Shown: piece by piece, positions 55,312-63,877 of the stretch
Numbering within the stretch: the first letter of the stretch is position 1
Layout: each line of letters opens with the position of its first letter
Notes under the pieces: model-generated
Told to the model about the DNA's origin: nothing
Databases searched by the model: none
The model's input: the letters and a program-made list of their open reading frames with translations, nothing else
Translations under genes and position numbers: made by a program
Origin: Bacteroidota bacterium
GTDB lineage: Bacteria; Bacteroidota; Bacteroidia; NS11-12g; UBA9320
Assembly (NCBI GenBank): GCA_016124755.1
Contig: WGNA01000009.1
Coordinates: 17,697-81,696, forward strand
DNA: 64,000 nucleotides
Reading direction: 5' to 3'

Positions 55312-55522
55312 CCTAAAGCAAAAACTTAATCCTTCATTCAACATTTGATTCAAGCCAAAAGTATGAATTGGTTTCAGATTGATTTTTGGAAATTAAACCG
55401 TTGTGCCGTTGTGAGAAACAGGGATTCGGTTCACACGAAGACACAAAGTATGTTCTTCCAGAATAAGTTGTTCAAAAGCAAAAAACGTAATCCTTCATTC
55501 AACATCTGATTTAAGGAATGAT
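55312..55522 (+). repeat. 160-bp repeat family, one full and one partial unit
   Basis: One unit (55312-55470) begins CCTAAAGCAAAAACTTAATC and holds GAATTGGTTTCAGATTG, CCGTTGTGCCGTTGTGAGAA and TTCACACGAAGACACAAAG. A second starts about 55471 and breaks off near 55522. The same family is in tandem at 58240-58790, on the other side of the di-heme lipoprotein and PAS sensor genes, in the same orientation. The rest of 55173-55608 has no gene. Confidence 0.8.
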
Positions 55523-55608
55523 TTGAAAAGCAAATGTATTTTTTGGTTAGTAAAGTGAAGCGATTCCCTCGTATTTCCCCAAGATAATTCGAAAGGGTAC
55601 AACGTCTT

Positions 55609-55866
55609 TTAGGGTTTGTGACAACCCGAACAAACAGTTGGATCTATCTTTTTTACTTTCGGGACATGGCAGGTTTTGCAATCCGTTTTAGCGTGAGCAG
55701 AATGCGAAAAATCCAGAAACTGCGTGGGCTTGTAGGCTCTCTTTTCTGGTAAGAATGAACTGCTGTCAGCGGGAGTTGAATGTTTATTTTTTGCATCCGA
55801 TGGTTCCGGATTATGGGAGCAACTGTTTAAAAATAAAGCCGCGAGGATTAAATACATAAGTTTCAT
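55609..55866 (-). CDS. small di-heme c-type cytochrome lipoprotein
   Basis: 85 aa. The signal peptide ends in the lipobox LFLNSC (Cys about 16). After a Ser/Pro-rich spacer, the C-terminus has two CxxCH heme-binding motifs, CKTCH (about 68-72) and CSGCH (about 79-83), with SHSAHAKTDC providing His residues that could be distal ligands. It resembles small class III or multiheme cytochrome modules, but only two hemes are present. Likely an envelope electron carrier. It stands alone, with no reductase gene next to it. Confidence 0.7.
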   Translation of the reverse strand: MKLMYLILAALFLNSCSHNPEPSDAKNKHSTPADSSSFLPEKRAYKPTQFLDFSHSAHAKTDCKTCHVPKVKKIDPTVCSGCHKP

Positions 55867-56019
55867 TTTATAAGAAAAATGTTACCACTAATTCGGTGGG
55901 TTTTGGAGAAATGAGCAATCATTATCTTCGGTTATTAAACTGAAAAAATATTAGTTTGTGTCGTTTGATTGAGACGGAATATACCTCTCATAACAAAATT
56001 TGTCATCTTAAAGAACAAT

Positions 56020-58026
56020 TTAACCTCCGAATAATGAAGAACGGCGGTCGATACTGGAAGACGCATCAAAGTTAAAACTGGTATCTTGACGCTTTAATTC
56101 ATATGCACTATTTAATTCCTTTAGAAAGGTGTCGATTTCAACACAAACATTTTTTAGTTTTTTTGTCATACTCAAAATTTCATCGTTACTGAGTCCTTCC
56201 ATGCTAATGAGAGTGGTTAGTCCAATCATATTCGAAATAGGCTTGCGAATAACATGACCGATATCGAATATTATTTGTTCTATGGAAACGATATAGTCAA
56301 CAATGGCGGAAATGTCGTTTGAAGATCCGTAACAAAGTACCGTGCCGTCCTTATTTTTTTCGGGAGTGGCTTGCATCCATCTCCATTTAATTTCACCATT
56401 GGAATTATACCTGAATTGAATGCTTATTTTTTTATTGTCAGTATAAGCCTTAGACAGTGCCTGATTAAAAATATCAATATCATCTGGATGAATAAACTCC
56501 ACTAATTGCTCTGGAAATTCCGCGAGTTTATCATCCTGAAAAGCATGGTTAAAATCATCAAACCCGCGATTCATAAATAATACTTTGAATGCACTATTTT
56601 TATGCAGTTCGAGCAAGTAGGTATTTCCTGGTACCTGACTGGTGATTTTTCTTAGCATTTGTTCACTCTCCATAATTTTCTGATTTGCAGTTTTGCGATC
56701 AGTAATATCCTGATTAATGGAAAGATATTGATAAACTTCGCCCTGATCATTTACAAATGGAACAACGCTCGCATCTACCCAATACTTGCTTCCGTCTTTT
56801 GATATATTGCAAAATTCACCTCTGTAGGGTTTCCCAGATTGAAGAGACATTGCCAATTGTTCAAAGTAATCTTTGGGATTTTGATCAGACATAATCATTT
56901 GAAATGGTTTGCCTATTAATTCTTCTGAAGAGTATTTAGTGATATTACAAAAGTTGTCGTTGACAAAAACGAAATTTCCATTAGTATCGGAAATACTTAC
57001 CATCAATGCAATGTTAAGTGCATATTGATAGTCGGTTAATTCTTTCATGTGCCCGGTACGATCTACATAGGTTTTAATCATGTCAACAAGCATATCCAAC
57101 AATTGACGCTCTTCATTAAGAAATGGTCCTTCGTCTATTTCCGGCATTCTTTCAAGATAAATAACTTCCAAAAGAATTAATTTTCCTTTCTCGCTTTTCG
57201 TTGTTGATTTTTGATTTTGACCAGACGGGTCGTAGTTTTTCGTGCAATAAACGGAGTTGCCTATCACCAATCGGGAAGCTGTGATTTCAGGGAACTGCCA
57301 ACCGGGTGGAATAGTTTCAACTATTTGTTTGAAGATTTCGTCTGTAGTATGATTCGACTGCAATATCCTCCCAACTGTATAAAGTGTCTTTAACTCTTTT
57401 ACCCGTTCTTTTAATTCAGCTACAGTTTGATTTTTTGATTTTTCGACATTCTTTCTTAAATTAATTTCTTGTTGTAGAGCAATCAGACTAGTTCTGAGGT
57501 GATTGGTTGCATAATACTGAAGAGCCAGAATTGTCCCGAAAGGAATAATGGCGCCGATCCAGCGTGTGATGGGTGTATGGTTAACTTGTGGCTCCGGAAG
57601 TGCACCAATATTTTCAAGATAAACAAATCCTAAATCAACTGACATGGACAAAATTCCGATAGCAAGACCACCTCGCCACCCCAGCAGATATCCGGCTGTA
57701 AGAATTACACTAAGTTGAGAAATTATTCCAGGAGCAAAGATTCCTCCTGCGGTGTAACAAGGTATAGTAATATATAACCACACCATGCAGGTGAGCACCC
57801 AACTAGCCAATTGTGCACGACCAACTCGAACAAGAGATAAATTAATTACTGCAATAGAAATGGAGATTATCAGGAAAGTGAGCCAACGCAACCATATTTC
57901 AGGAAAGTACAAAAAACCAATGCTCACAATAATTCCTGTTACAACGGACCAAATAATAGTCATTGCGAATGCCATATACCCTTGATAATTTGAGATCTTG
58001 TCGGGTATTCTTAGTGACTTAAACAT
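56020..58026 (-). CDS. membrane PAS-domain sensor lacking a kinase ATPase domain
   Basis: 668-aa protein with six hydrophobic segments at the N-terminus (about 15-185, a 5TM/7TM-like sensor), a coiled stretch with GAF-like features (about 215-325), a PAS domain (about 335-455: VFVNDNFCNITKYSSEELIG, GEFCNISKDGSKYWVDASVV, QDITDRK), and a second PAS/PAC (about 460-585: GEIKWRWMQATPEK). It ends with a DHp-like helix pair, IFDIGHVIRKPISNMIGL (about 600-620). A CheY/HATPase part is absent: no N, G1 or G2 box follows. The His in GHVIRKP matches the phospho-acceptor region of histidine kinases, so it may be phosphorylated by, or pair with, another kinase. It is flanked by the 160-bp repeats. Confidence 0.75.
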   Translation of the reverse strand: MFKSLRIPDKISNYQGYMAFAMTIIWSVVTGIIVSIGFLYFPEIWLRWLTFLIISISIAVINLSLVRVGRAQLASWVLTCMVWLYITIPCYTAGGIFAPGIISQLSVILTAGYLLGWRGGLAIGILSMSVDLGFVYLENIGALPEPQVNHTPITRWIGAIIPFGTILALQYYATNHLRTSLIALQQEINLRKNVEKSKNQTVAELKERVKELKTLYTVGRILQSNHTTDEIFKQIVETIPPGWQFPEITASRLVIGNSVYCTKNYDPSGQNQKSTTKSEKGKLILLEVIYLERMPEIDEGPFLNEERQLLDMLVDMIKTYVDRTGHMKELTDYQYALNIALMVSISDTNGNFVFVNDNFCNITKYSSEELIGKPFQMIMSDQNPKDYFEQLAMSLQSGKPYRGEFCNISKDGSKYWVDASVVPFVNDQGEVYQYLSINQDITDRKTANQKIMESEQMLRKITSQVPGNTYLLELHKNSAFKVLFMNRGFDDFNHAFQDDKLAEFPEQLVEFIHPDDIDIFNQALSKAYTDNKKISIQFRYNSNGEIKWRWMQATPEKNKDGTVLCYGSSNDISAIVDYIVSIEQIIFDIGHVIRKPISNMIGLTTLISMEGLSNDEILSMTKKLKNVCVEIDTFLKELNSAYELKRQDTSFNFDASSSIDRRSSLFGG

Positions 58027-58239
58027 GTTTTAATCAATTAAGATACATTACTCCATCACTGAACACGCAATTCCGATTACAGGGATTGCATTCATTCAAA
58101 CAGATTTTTAAATCAAAATTAAACCTTAAAACTTCATGAAAGAAAAGTTTTTATATCCATAGATGATTTTATAATTATATATACTTTTCGACTATTCGTG
58201 AAGAATGGTTGATGTTTAGAATACGACACAGTACCTAAT

Positions 58240-58790
58240 TCTATAGCAAAAACTTAATCTTTCATTCAACATCTGATTCAAACCACAAGTATGAATTGGT
58301 GCCAGATTGATATTTGGAAATGGAATCGTTGTGCCGTTGTGAGAAACAGGGATTAGTTCACACAAAGACACAAAGAAAGTGCTTCCAGAATTAATTATCC
58401 TAAAGCAAGAAACTTAATCCTTCATTCCAGATTTGACTCAAGCCACAAGTATGAATGTGTGTTAAATTGATTTTGGGAAATGGAATCGTTGTGCCGTTGT
58501 GAGAAATAGAGATTCGGTTCACACAAATACATAAAGAATGTGCTTTCAGAATTAGATATCCTAAAGCAAGAAACTTAATACTTCATTCCAGATTTGACTC
58601 AAGCCACAAGTATGAATGTGTGTTAAATTGATTTTGGGAAATGGAATCGTTGTGCCGTTGTGAGAAACAGGGATTCGGTTCACACAAAGACACAAAGTAT
58701 GTGCTTCCAGAATTAAACATCCTAAAGGAAATGAATCTCATCTTTTATTTTACAATTGATGTAAGCTACAAGGTGAATAACCTTTAATTT
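58240..58790 (+). repeat. tandem array of the 160-bp repeat (three full units plus a degenerate one)
   Basis: Units start at about 58240, 58399, 58560 and 58721 (periods 159, 161, 161). Each has the consensus blocks CCTAAAGCAAGAAACTTAAT, GACTCAAGCCACAAGTATGA, AATGGAATCGTTGTGCCGTT, GTGAGAAACAGGGATTCGGT and CACACAAAGACACAAAG. Units B and C are nearly identical, so the array grew recently. The fourth unit has drifted. No ORF or promoter is kept between units. It is not a CRISPR: units are too long and there are no variable spacers. Confidence 0.88.
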
Positions 58791-58832
58791 TACGACTCCT
58801 AACATCACATTAGATTCGATATACCTGTTTCT

Positions 58833-59291
58833 CTAAATAAGATTTTCAAGAACACCGGCAACTTCCCGGAAATTTTTGACGCTTCCAAACCTGTACAGTA
58901 TTTTATGTCTTCCATCCTGGAATTTGAGGACGAGATGATCCGGTCTGGAAAAACCTCCCTGAGCACCGGTTCCGGTAATCGATTGTACGATCATTTGTGT
59001 CCAATTCATGGAACCTTTCACAAATTCTATTTCCTTCAAATCTGTGTAGTAATAGATCTCGCTAACATTAAATTTATCGATGATCCCTTTTTTATGAACT
59101 TCAAACCGATCGTTAAAAACAGTAAGTGTCGGGAACTGAATCAAAGTCATTATAGCAAATGCCGCGAATTCAAGTAGCAAAACCGAATAACCAAATACCG
59201 GAATGAAAAATAAAGCGGATAACATAACTAGAACCAGCAGAATCATTATGAGGTATCGAAAGAAGTTTTGACCTTTTAGTTTGTATTTCAA
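58833..59291 (-). CDS. small membrane protein with PH-like domain, unknown function
   Basis: 152 aa with two N-terminal hydrophobic segments (about 10-32 and 35-52) and a soluble beta-rich part that fits a PH-like fold (TVFNDRFEVHKKGIIDKFNV, EIYYYTDLKEIEFV, HLVLKFQDGRHKILYRFG). This layout is like the STM3941-type protein at 13665, but the sequences differ. The start is taken as the TTG at 59291, which lies in a TTTG box; an alternative downstream start is possible. First of three short same-strand hypotheticals. Confidence 0.6.
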   Translation of the reverse strand: MKYKLKGQNFFRYLIMILLVLVMLSALFFIPVFGYSVLLLEFAAFAIMTLIQFPTLTVFNDRFEVHKKGIIDKFNVSEIYYYTDLKEIEFVKGSMNWTQMIVQSITGTGAQGGFSRPDHLVLKFQDGRHKILYRFGSVKNFREVAGVLENLI

Positions 59292-59389
59292 ATTGGGTGT
59301 TTGTTATAGTGTTGGTAAGGCTTGATTTGTTATGCTGAATCATGGATATTCAACCGGTGATATAAAGCCATTCTTTATTTTAATTTTTT

Positions 59390-59923
59390 TCATTCTCTTC
59401 TTTTATAATATTCGGTTACATACGTTGTAATGGTGCAGTTCCCGATATAAAGAAAGGTACTGGTCTTTTTTACTACATTATTGCCAAAGGATTCATAATG
59501 TACAAATAAGGCAGAGCTGTCGTTGGCAACATAATTTGTGCTGTCATTGTTTGCGATAAATTTATGGCTAACGCGATTATCAAACTCGACCCGGGTAATA
59601 TCCGATGTTTCGAATAATTTAACAAAGTGTGTTGTGGAAACCATTCCCGTATCTCTTGGCAGGTGTTTTAACTGCTTTTCAAACAAGCATATTTCCCGGG
59701 TTATCGAATCTGCGTCTGAAACGGAAGATGCCGGTGATTTCAGCGCATCAGCACAGAAAGAGTCATTGATATGCGGAATATTCGGAGCCCAATAGAAGTT
59801 GAAGTTGTCGATTGTAGTTTGTGCAACTGTGTTAAAATGCAGCAGACACAGAATGAATAATAAAGATAGCTTCAATTTTTCGGTGCTAAGAAGAGGCTTG
59901 TTTGCAGACATTTTATTTAGCAT
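59390..59923 (-). CDS. hypothetical exported protein
   Basis: 177 aa. An N-terminal hydrophobic stretch after a basic region (LKLSLLFILCLLHFNTVAQ, ending about residue 35) acts as signal peptide. Methionines at 59923 and 59911 are both possible starts. The mature domain has no recognised motif; RDTGMVSTTHFVKLFETSDI and TSTFLYIGNCTITTYVTEYY are the best-defined stretches. It is on the same strand as, and probably transcribed with, the membrane proteins on either side (gaps 27 and 98 nt). Confidence 0.6.
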   Translation of the reverse strand: MLNKMSANKPLLSTEKLKLSLLFILCLLHFNTVAQTTIDNFNFYWAPNIPHINDSFCADALKSPASSVSDADSITREICLFEKQLKHLPRDTGMVSTTHFVKLFETSDITRVEFDNRVSHKFIANNDSTNYVANDSSALFVHYESFGNNVVKKTSTFLYIGNCTITTYVTEYYKRRE

Positions 59924-59950
59924 GGTTTGATTGGATTAATAAATTAATTC

Positions 59951-60502
59951 TTAAGATTCAACTGACTTTTTATTCCCAGCAAAAAATTCGTTTAATCTAA
60001 AATATGTGATTTTCGCAGCACCAACAGGTACTTCGGTTATTTTATAATACTTTACTCCGTTAATTGCACAAGGACTGAATTCAAAGAATCTGTGAAAAGC
60101 GGGTTTTCGGATTTTGTCTTTGGAAATAAAAAATGACACCGTATCGCCAAATCCCGGCATTCGGGGAGAATATGGTTTTGGGTTAATTTTCATAAGGATT
60201 TCGAAGTTACCCAATTGAAAGGTATAATTGGAATCACCGGTTTCATTTGCGTTAAAGGTATTCACCAGATCCTGCTCCATTTTTTTTCTGAATCCAGGTA
60301 AGTATTTCGTGAAGTAATAAGTCCACAAAAGTCCAAGTAAAATTGAAGTAACGAATAAATTCCCGATCACTAAAATATGCCCAGAACTATAAGTCGGTTT
60401 ATTCCATTGAAACAAGACCGGAACCATAAATAATACAAACAACCACAAAGTGTTCTTCAGAAATGTTCTCACTTGTTTTAATCTACCTTGAAATAGTTCC
60501 AA
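59951..60502 (-). CDS. hypothetical membrane protein
   Basis: 183 aa with two hydrophobic segments (about 17-33 and 42-64, HILVIGNLFVTSILLGLLWT) followed by a soluble domain (NYTFQLGNFEILMKINPKPY, GDTVSFFISKDKIR). It begins at a TTG at 60502, and a GTG ten codons later is an alternative start. The layout (two helices plus a beta-rich domain) matches that of the nearby 152-aa protein, which hints at a common origin for the small cluster. No function known. Confidence 0.6.
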   Translation of the reverse strand: MELFQGRLKQVRTFLKNTLWLFVLFMVPVLFQWNKPTYSSGHILVIGNLFVTSILLGLLWTYYFTKYLPGFRKKMEQDLVNTFNANETGDSNYTFQLGNFEILMKINPKPYSPRMPGFGDTVSFFISKDKIRKPAFHRFFEFSPCAINGVKYYKITEVPVGAAKITYFRLNEFFAGNKKSVES

Positions 60503-60560
60503 ACAAATATCTCATGGAATTACCATAAATCCGCAGTTTACTTCCCGGCTCCCGTAACCA

Positions 60561-60592
60561 TTTGTTTCAGATGCCTTGTTTTCTTACCTTTA
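60561..60592 (+). promoter_or_regulatory. promoter of the hybrid kinase gene (TTTG - 20 nt - TACCTTTA)
   Basis: TTTG at 60561-60564 and TACCTTTA at 60585-60592 (one mismatch from TAnnTTTG) lie 20 nt apart. Transcription would begin near 60598, 17 nt before the ATG. Confidence 0.5.
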
Positions 60593-60614
60593 CGCCCGCT
60601 AACTACTACCTTTT

Positions 60615-62300
60615 ATGAACAGCTCACGCAGACTGAAGCAAGTTCAGTATATCTCGCTTGTAACTTTTGTCGTTTCCATTATCTGGCTTATTCTATGCCG
60701 TCGATCCGGTCAGGGTGCCTTGTGTGTTTGGGTTTTCGGGTCTTCTGTTTCTTTTCTCATCGCTTATGTTTTAACCCGTTTGTATTGGTTTTCTCTCGCG
60801 AGAATATTATACATTCTGGCCTTTAATGTCGGGGTAACGGTAACGGCATCCTACGTAGGCAAACCGGGAAATGTAGAATTGCTGCTGATCTTCGCGATCG
60901 GACTTCCGTTTCTGATGTTCTCATTTCGAAGAGAGCGGATATTGGTTGTTTTATGTGCGATGCTCCCTATCACCGCCTGGGTTTTGTTGTTTGTTACCGA
61001 CTTTAATTTGGTCACCCATTCCAAGATTGATCCTGGAATTGCATCTAAAGTTTTCTATCCGTTTTCATTTATTACAACCGTAATTCTGATTGCTTTTGAA
61101 ACCACCTATTTTTCCATTCTAAATTCGGGTTATTACAACCGGATTCAGCAAAAACGAATCGATGCGGAAGAAGCTTCAACAGCCAAATCCAGATTTCTTT
61201 CCACAATGAGTCATGAGATTCGGACACCGCTCAACGCTATCATTGGTTTATCGCATATTCTTCAGAAAAACGGTCCGCGCGATGATCAGAAAGAAAATGT
61301 GGAAGCGCTCAATTATTCCGGTAAACTCTTGCTTCAGTTGTTAAATAATGTTTTGGATTACAGTAAAATGGAAGCGAAGGAATTTGTGCTGGATCCCATT
61401 CCGACCAACCTGAATCAGGCTTTTAATCAGCTTCATAAAATTCACGAACCAAACTGCATTAAAAAAGGTATTTCCATCGAAGTGAATCTTCACGATAATA
61501 TTCCCATGGTTTGGTTAGACGTGGTGCGGTTCAATCAGGTACTGAACAATCTGATTAATAACGCCATTAAATTTACAGATGAAGGTGGCGTTTATGTCGG
61601 ATTGCAGATTGAAAATAAAACGGAGGAAACACTGGAGCTTTCGGTGGAAGTTTCCGACACCGGAAGAGGGATTGCGGAAGACAAGCTCGACAGCATTTTT
61701 GAGGCTTTTAAGCAAGAAGATAATTCGACTCAGCGGGTTTACGGTGGTACCGGACTCGGGCTTTCCATTGTGAAGGAAATTGTTGAACACATGGATAGCA
61801 ATATCTCGGTAACCAGCAAACCGGGTTATGGATCAACGTTTAGTTTTACGTTAAAACTGAATCGCGTGAGTTCCGAAGAAATTGCTTCGATGGAACATAG
61901 GGCCGAACATCAACTCGACGGCGTTCGGGTTTTATTGGTGGAAGACAATGCGATCAATGAAATGGTGGGCCGGCAAATTCTGGAACGCGAAGGACTGATT
62001 GTCGATTCAACCGAAAATGGTGAACTGGCGGTGAACAAGGTTCGGGAAAACACCTACGATATTGTGCTAATGGACATTCAGATGCCGGTAATGGACGGCT
62101 ATGAAGCGAGCCGGCAGATACGAATGTTTAATTCGGACATTCCGATTCTGGCACTTTCGGCTTCTGTGTTCATGGAAGTGAAAGACAAGATTTTCAAATC
62201 CGGAATGAACGGTTTTGTTTTTAAACCATTTGACCCGGAAAGTCTGTTTGATCGCATTGCATCGGCATTAAAAGAAGCGGAAGAGTTGGTGGAGGAGTAG
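60615..62300 (+). CDS. hybrid histidine kinase with receiver domain
   Basis: 561-aa membrane sensor kinase. About six hydrophobic segments (about 10-180) are followed by HisKA (phospho-acceptor His in LSTMSHEIRTPLNAIIGL, about 204), then HATPase_c with N box NQVLNNLINNAIKFTDEGG, G1 VSDTGRGI and G2 GGTGLGLSI, then a receiver domain (about 435-555; RVLLVEDNAINEMVG, phospho-acceptor Asp in DIVLMDIQMPVMDGYEASRQ). It would autophosphorylate and pass the phosphate to its own receiver. No DNA-binding output is present and no histidine phosphotransfer gene is nearby. The sensed signal is unknown. Confidence 0.93.
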   Translation: MNSSRRLKQVQYISLVTFVVSIIWLILCRRSGQGALCVWVFGSSVSFLIAYVLTRLYWFSLARILYILAFNVGVTVTASYVGKPGNVELLLIFAIGLPFLMFSFRRERILVVLCAMLPITAWVLLFVTDFNLVTHSKIDPGIASKVFYPFSFITTVILIAFETTYFSILNSGYYNRIQQKRIDAEEASTAKSRFLSTMSHEIRTPLNAIIGLSHILQKNGPRDDQKENVEALNYSGKLLLQLLNNVLDYSKMEAKEFVLDPIPTNLNQAFNQLHKIHEPNCIKKGISIEVNLHDNIPMVWLDVVRFNQVLNNLINNAIKFTDEGGVYVGLQIENKTEETLELSVEVSDTGRGIAEDKLDSIFEAFKQEDNSTQRVYGGTGLGLSIVKEIVEHMDSNISVTSKPGYGSTFSFTLKLNRVSSEEIASMEHRAEHQLDGVRVLLVEDNAINEMVGRQILEREGLIVDSTENGELAVNKVRENTYDIVLMDIQMPVMDGYEASRQIRMFNSDIPILALSASVFMEVKDKIFKSGMNGFVFKPFDPESLFDRIASALKEAEELVEE

Positions 62301-62371
62301 ATAAATCACATTTAAGATAAAGAACAATTTACCCAAAACGAATTCCCAATTCGGAATGGAAATAGTTTCTA

Positions 62372-62460
62372 CTTACTTTTTCCTTGATAAACAAGTAAGC
62401 ATAAAATCAAGTCGGAAAGAAAATGGCCAAACCACCCTTTCTCATTAAGTGAAAATCGGG
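62372..62460 (+). repeat. interspersed repeat, partial copy 3
   Basis: About 90 bp of the hairpin end of the repeat family: CTTACTTTTTCCTTGATAAA, CAAGTAAGCATAAAATCAAG and TCGGAAAGAAAATGGCCAAA, in the same orientation as the full copy at 62980. The hairpin stem is broken here by an extra CC and other changes. Confidence 0.65.
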
Positions 62461-62517
62461 TGAAAGAATTGATCTGCATGTTGGTATAATTCAGCAGAGA
62501 AAAATTTAAAATTTCTT

Positions 62518-62828
62518 CTAATAATTAATATCCGGTCCAATATTTCTTTCCTCCAGATAAATGGAAACTTCAACGTAAATGTAGATCATAGCTAACAACA
62601 GGCTCAAAATATTAATGATCATAAGAAATACGCTGTTGCGGTTGCCTTTGAACAGTGCGATAAAACCCGTTACCAGCCTCCGTTAGCCGCCACACAAAGT
62701 AGCAAAGGAATAATGGTGTAATACGGGCCGCCGATGTGATGTAGTTGCCAAATGGTTTCCGGGATAAAATAAAAATTCAGTGCAATGAGCAAAACAGAAA
62801 GTATGAGGTTAATGGTTCGTCTCTTCAT
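62518..62828 (-). pseudogene. frameshifted small membrane protein gene
   Basis: On the minus strand the ATG at 62828 opens MKRRTINLILSVLLIALNFY and runs about 51 codons to GGW and a stop. A one-base shift at about 62695 continues as VTGFIALFKGNRNSVFLMII, then LSLLLAMIYIYVEVSIYLEE, to a TAG at 62520-62518. Together they would make a four-helix, 103-aa membrane protein. One frameshift separates them; 311 bp is one short of a whole number of codons. No family recognised. The rest of 62301-63294 holds repeats and no other gene. Confidence 0.6.
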
Positions 62829-62979
62829 TGAAAGTTTGAGGTGTTGGGTTGTAATGCTGTTGTGTTTTTAATTTTCAATAATAGCTGTAATTATTGAGGA
62901 TTATTTATGGGTTTAAAGTGAAACACTTCTCTATTTTGATACACCAGGATAGTAAATCAGTTGGCGTTCGATGTACCAT

Positions 62980-63200
62980 CTCTTTTCTTCTTACTTTTTT
63001 CTTGATAAAAAAGTAAGCAAAAAATCAAGTCGGAAAGAAAGCTGCCCAAGCGCCCTTTATCATTTGTTGAAAATCTGGGGAAAGAAGTGACAAGCACTTT
63101 CCTGATTTTCTACCAAATGACAAATTCCCGCCGGGGCTATCCCGCCTTTCCGACGGCCCACCCACGCGTTCCTATTCATGTTTTAGGATCCGCTTCGCAC
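62980..63200 (+). repeat. interspersed repeat, full copy 4 (inverted relative to copy 2)
   Basis: About 220 bp. CTTACTTTTTTCTTGATAAA and AAAAAGTAAGC at 62991-63019 form the hairpin. CAAGTCGGAAAGAAAGC, CAAGCGCCCTTTATCATTTG, AAATCTGGGGAAAGAAGTGA, TTCCTGATTTTCTACCAAAT, CCCGCC...CGACGGCCCACCC, ACGCGTTCCTATTCAT and GGATCCGCTTCGC follow in the reverse-complement order of copy 2. It separates the frameshifted gene from the small lipoprotein gene. Confidence 0.8.
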
Positions 63201-63294
63201 AATTCATTTTGTTTTTTTTAATTCTAAAGTTTAAAGGTTCCACAAGTTGGTGTAATGAAACGGAGAAATCTTTTTAGATATTTCAGTCACTTAA

Positions 63295-63495
63295 TTATGT
63301 GTTTAGTCCTGAATTCACTAAATCCCTCAAAGAACAAAAGGAATCCGGTTTAATTTCATAGATGGAATTAATAGCCTTTACATATTCAACAACTTTTAAG
63401 GAAATCTGAAATTCCTCTTTTCGGTCACCTGTGTTGGTAACCTGGCAACCGACATAAGTAATCGCGACAAATAATTGTAAGGCAATTTTATTCAT
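63295..63495 (-). CDS. small putative lipoprotein
   Basis: 66 aa from the ATG at 63495. A short signal-like stretch (IALQLFVAITYVGC, Cys about residue 17) could be a lipobox, followed by a polar domain (FQISLKVVEYVKAINSIYEI). No family recognised. The predicted signal is plausible, but the gene is short and lies in a repeat-rich, decaying region, so it may not be real. Confidence 0.35.
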   Translation of the reverse strand: MNKIALQLFVAITYVGCQVTNTGDRKEEFQISLKVVEYVKAINSIYEIKPDSFCSLRDLVNSGLNT

Positions 63496-63532
63496 TAACC
63501 GTTTTCAATTTTGCATGCAGTCAATCCTCGCA

Positions 63533-63877
63533 CTAAATCTTATTCCATTCCCAAATACCATATTTCAATTCATCATTGAGTTTAAAACCGCACAGCTTTA
63601 ACGTGAGTAAAATGTTTCCCCGATGATGTGCTTCGTGATGAATAAAATATCCTAACAGCGGAACAACACCGCGTTTATTTCCTTTCACACTACCGCCGTT
63701 TTCGATTCCTTTTTTTAGCACTTCTGCCACTATATCGGCCGATAGAGAATGACAATCGCGCAGCATTGATAAGGATTTTATGTCTTCGGCTTTTATAGTG
63801 GTGAGGTCTTTTATCAGTTCCTTTTCTGTTTTTTCCAACTTCCAGAAACGCACGTTATATATAATCGCGAAATTCAA
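63533..63877 (-). pseudogene. 5'-truncated DinB-like gene
   Basis: Minus-strand frame of 114 codons with the DinB family's C-terminal part: NVRFWKLEKTEKELIKDL, then YFIHHEAHHRGNILLTLKLC with the metal-binding His pair region. The N-terminal helix with the first metal His is absent: the residue equivalent to that His (usually FAHIHNVR-like) is Ile in FAIIYNVR. A TGA lies four codons before the first possible start. Only a TTG (63877) could open it. DinB proteins of this type are 150-170 aa, so about 45 residues are missing. A small stem (GAAATAAGGCAA near 63903, TTGCCTTATTTTC near 63940) lies upstream. Confidence 0.55.

Noticed and set aside
58240..58790. CRISPR array
   Set aside because: Units of 160 bp repeat as a whole without variable spacers, and no cas gene is in the window.
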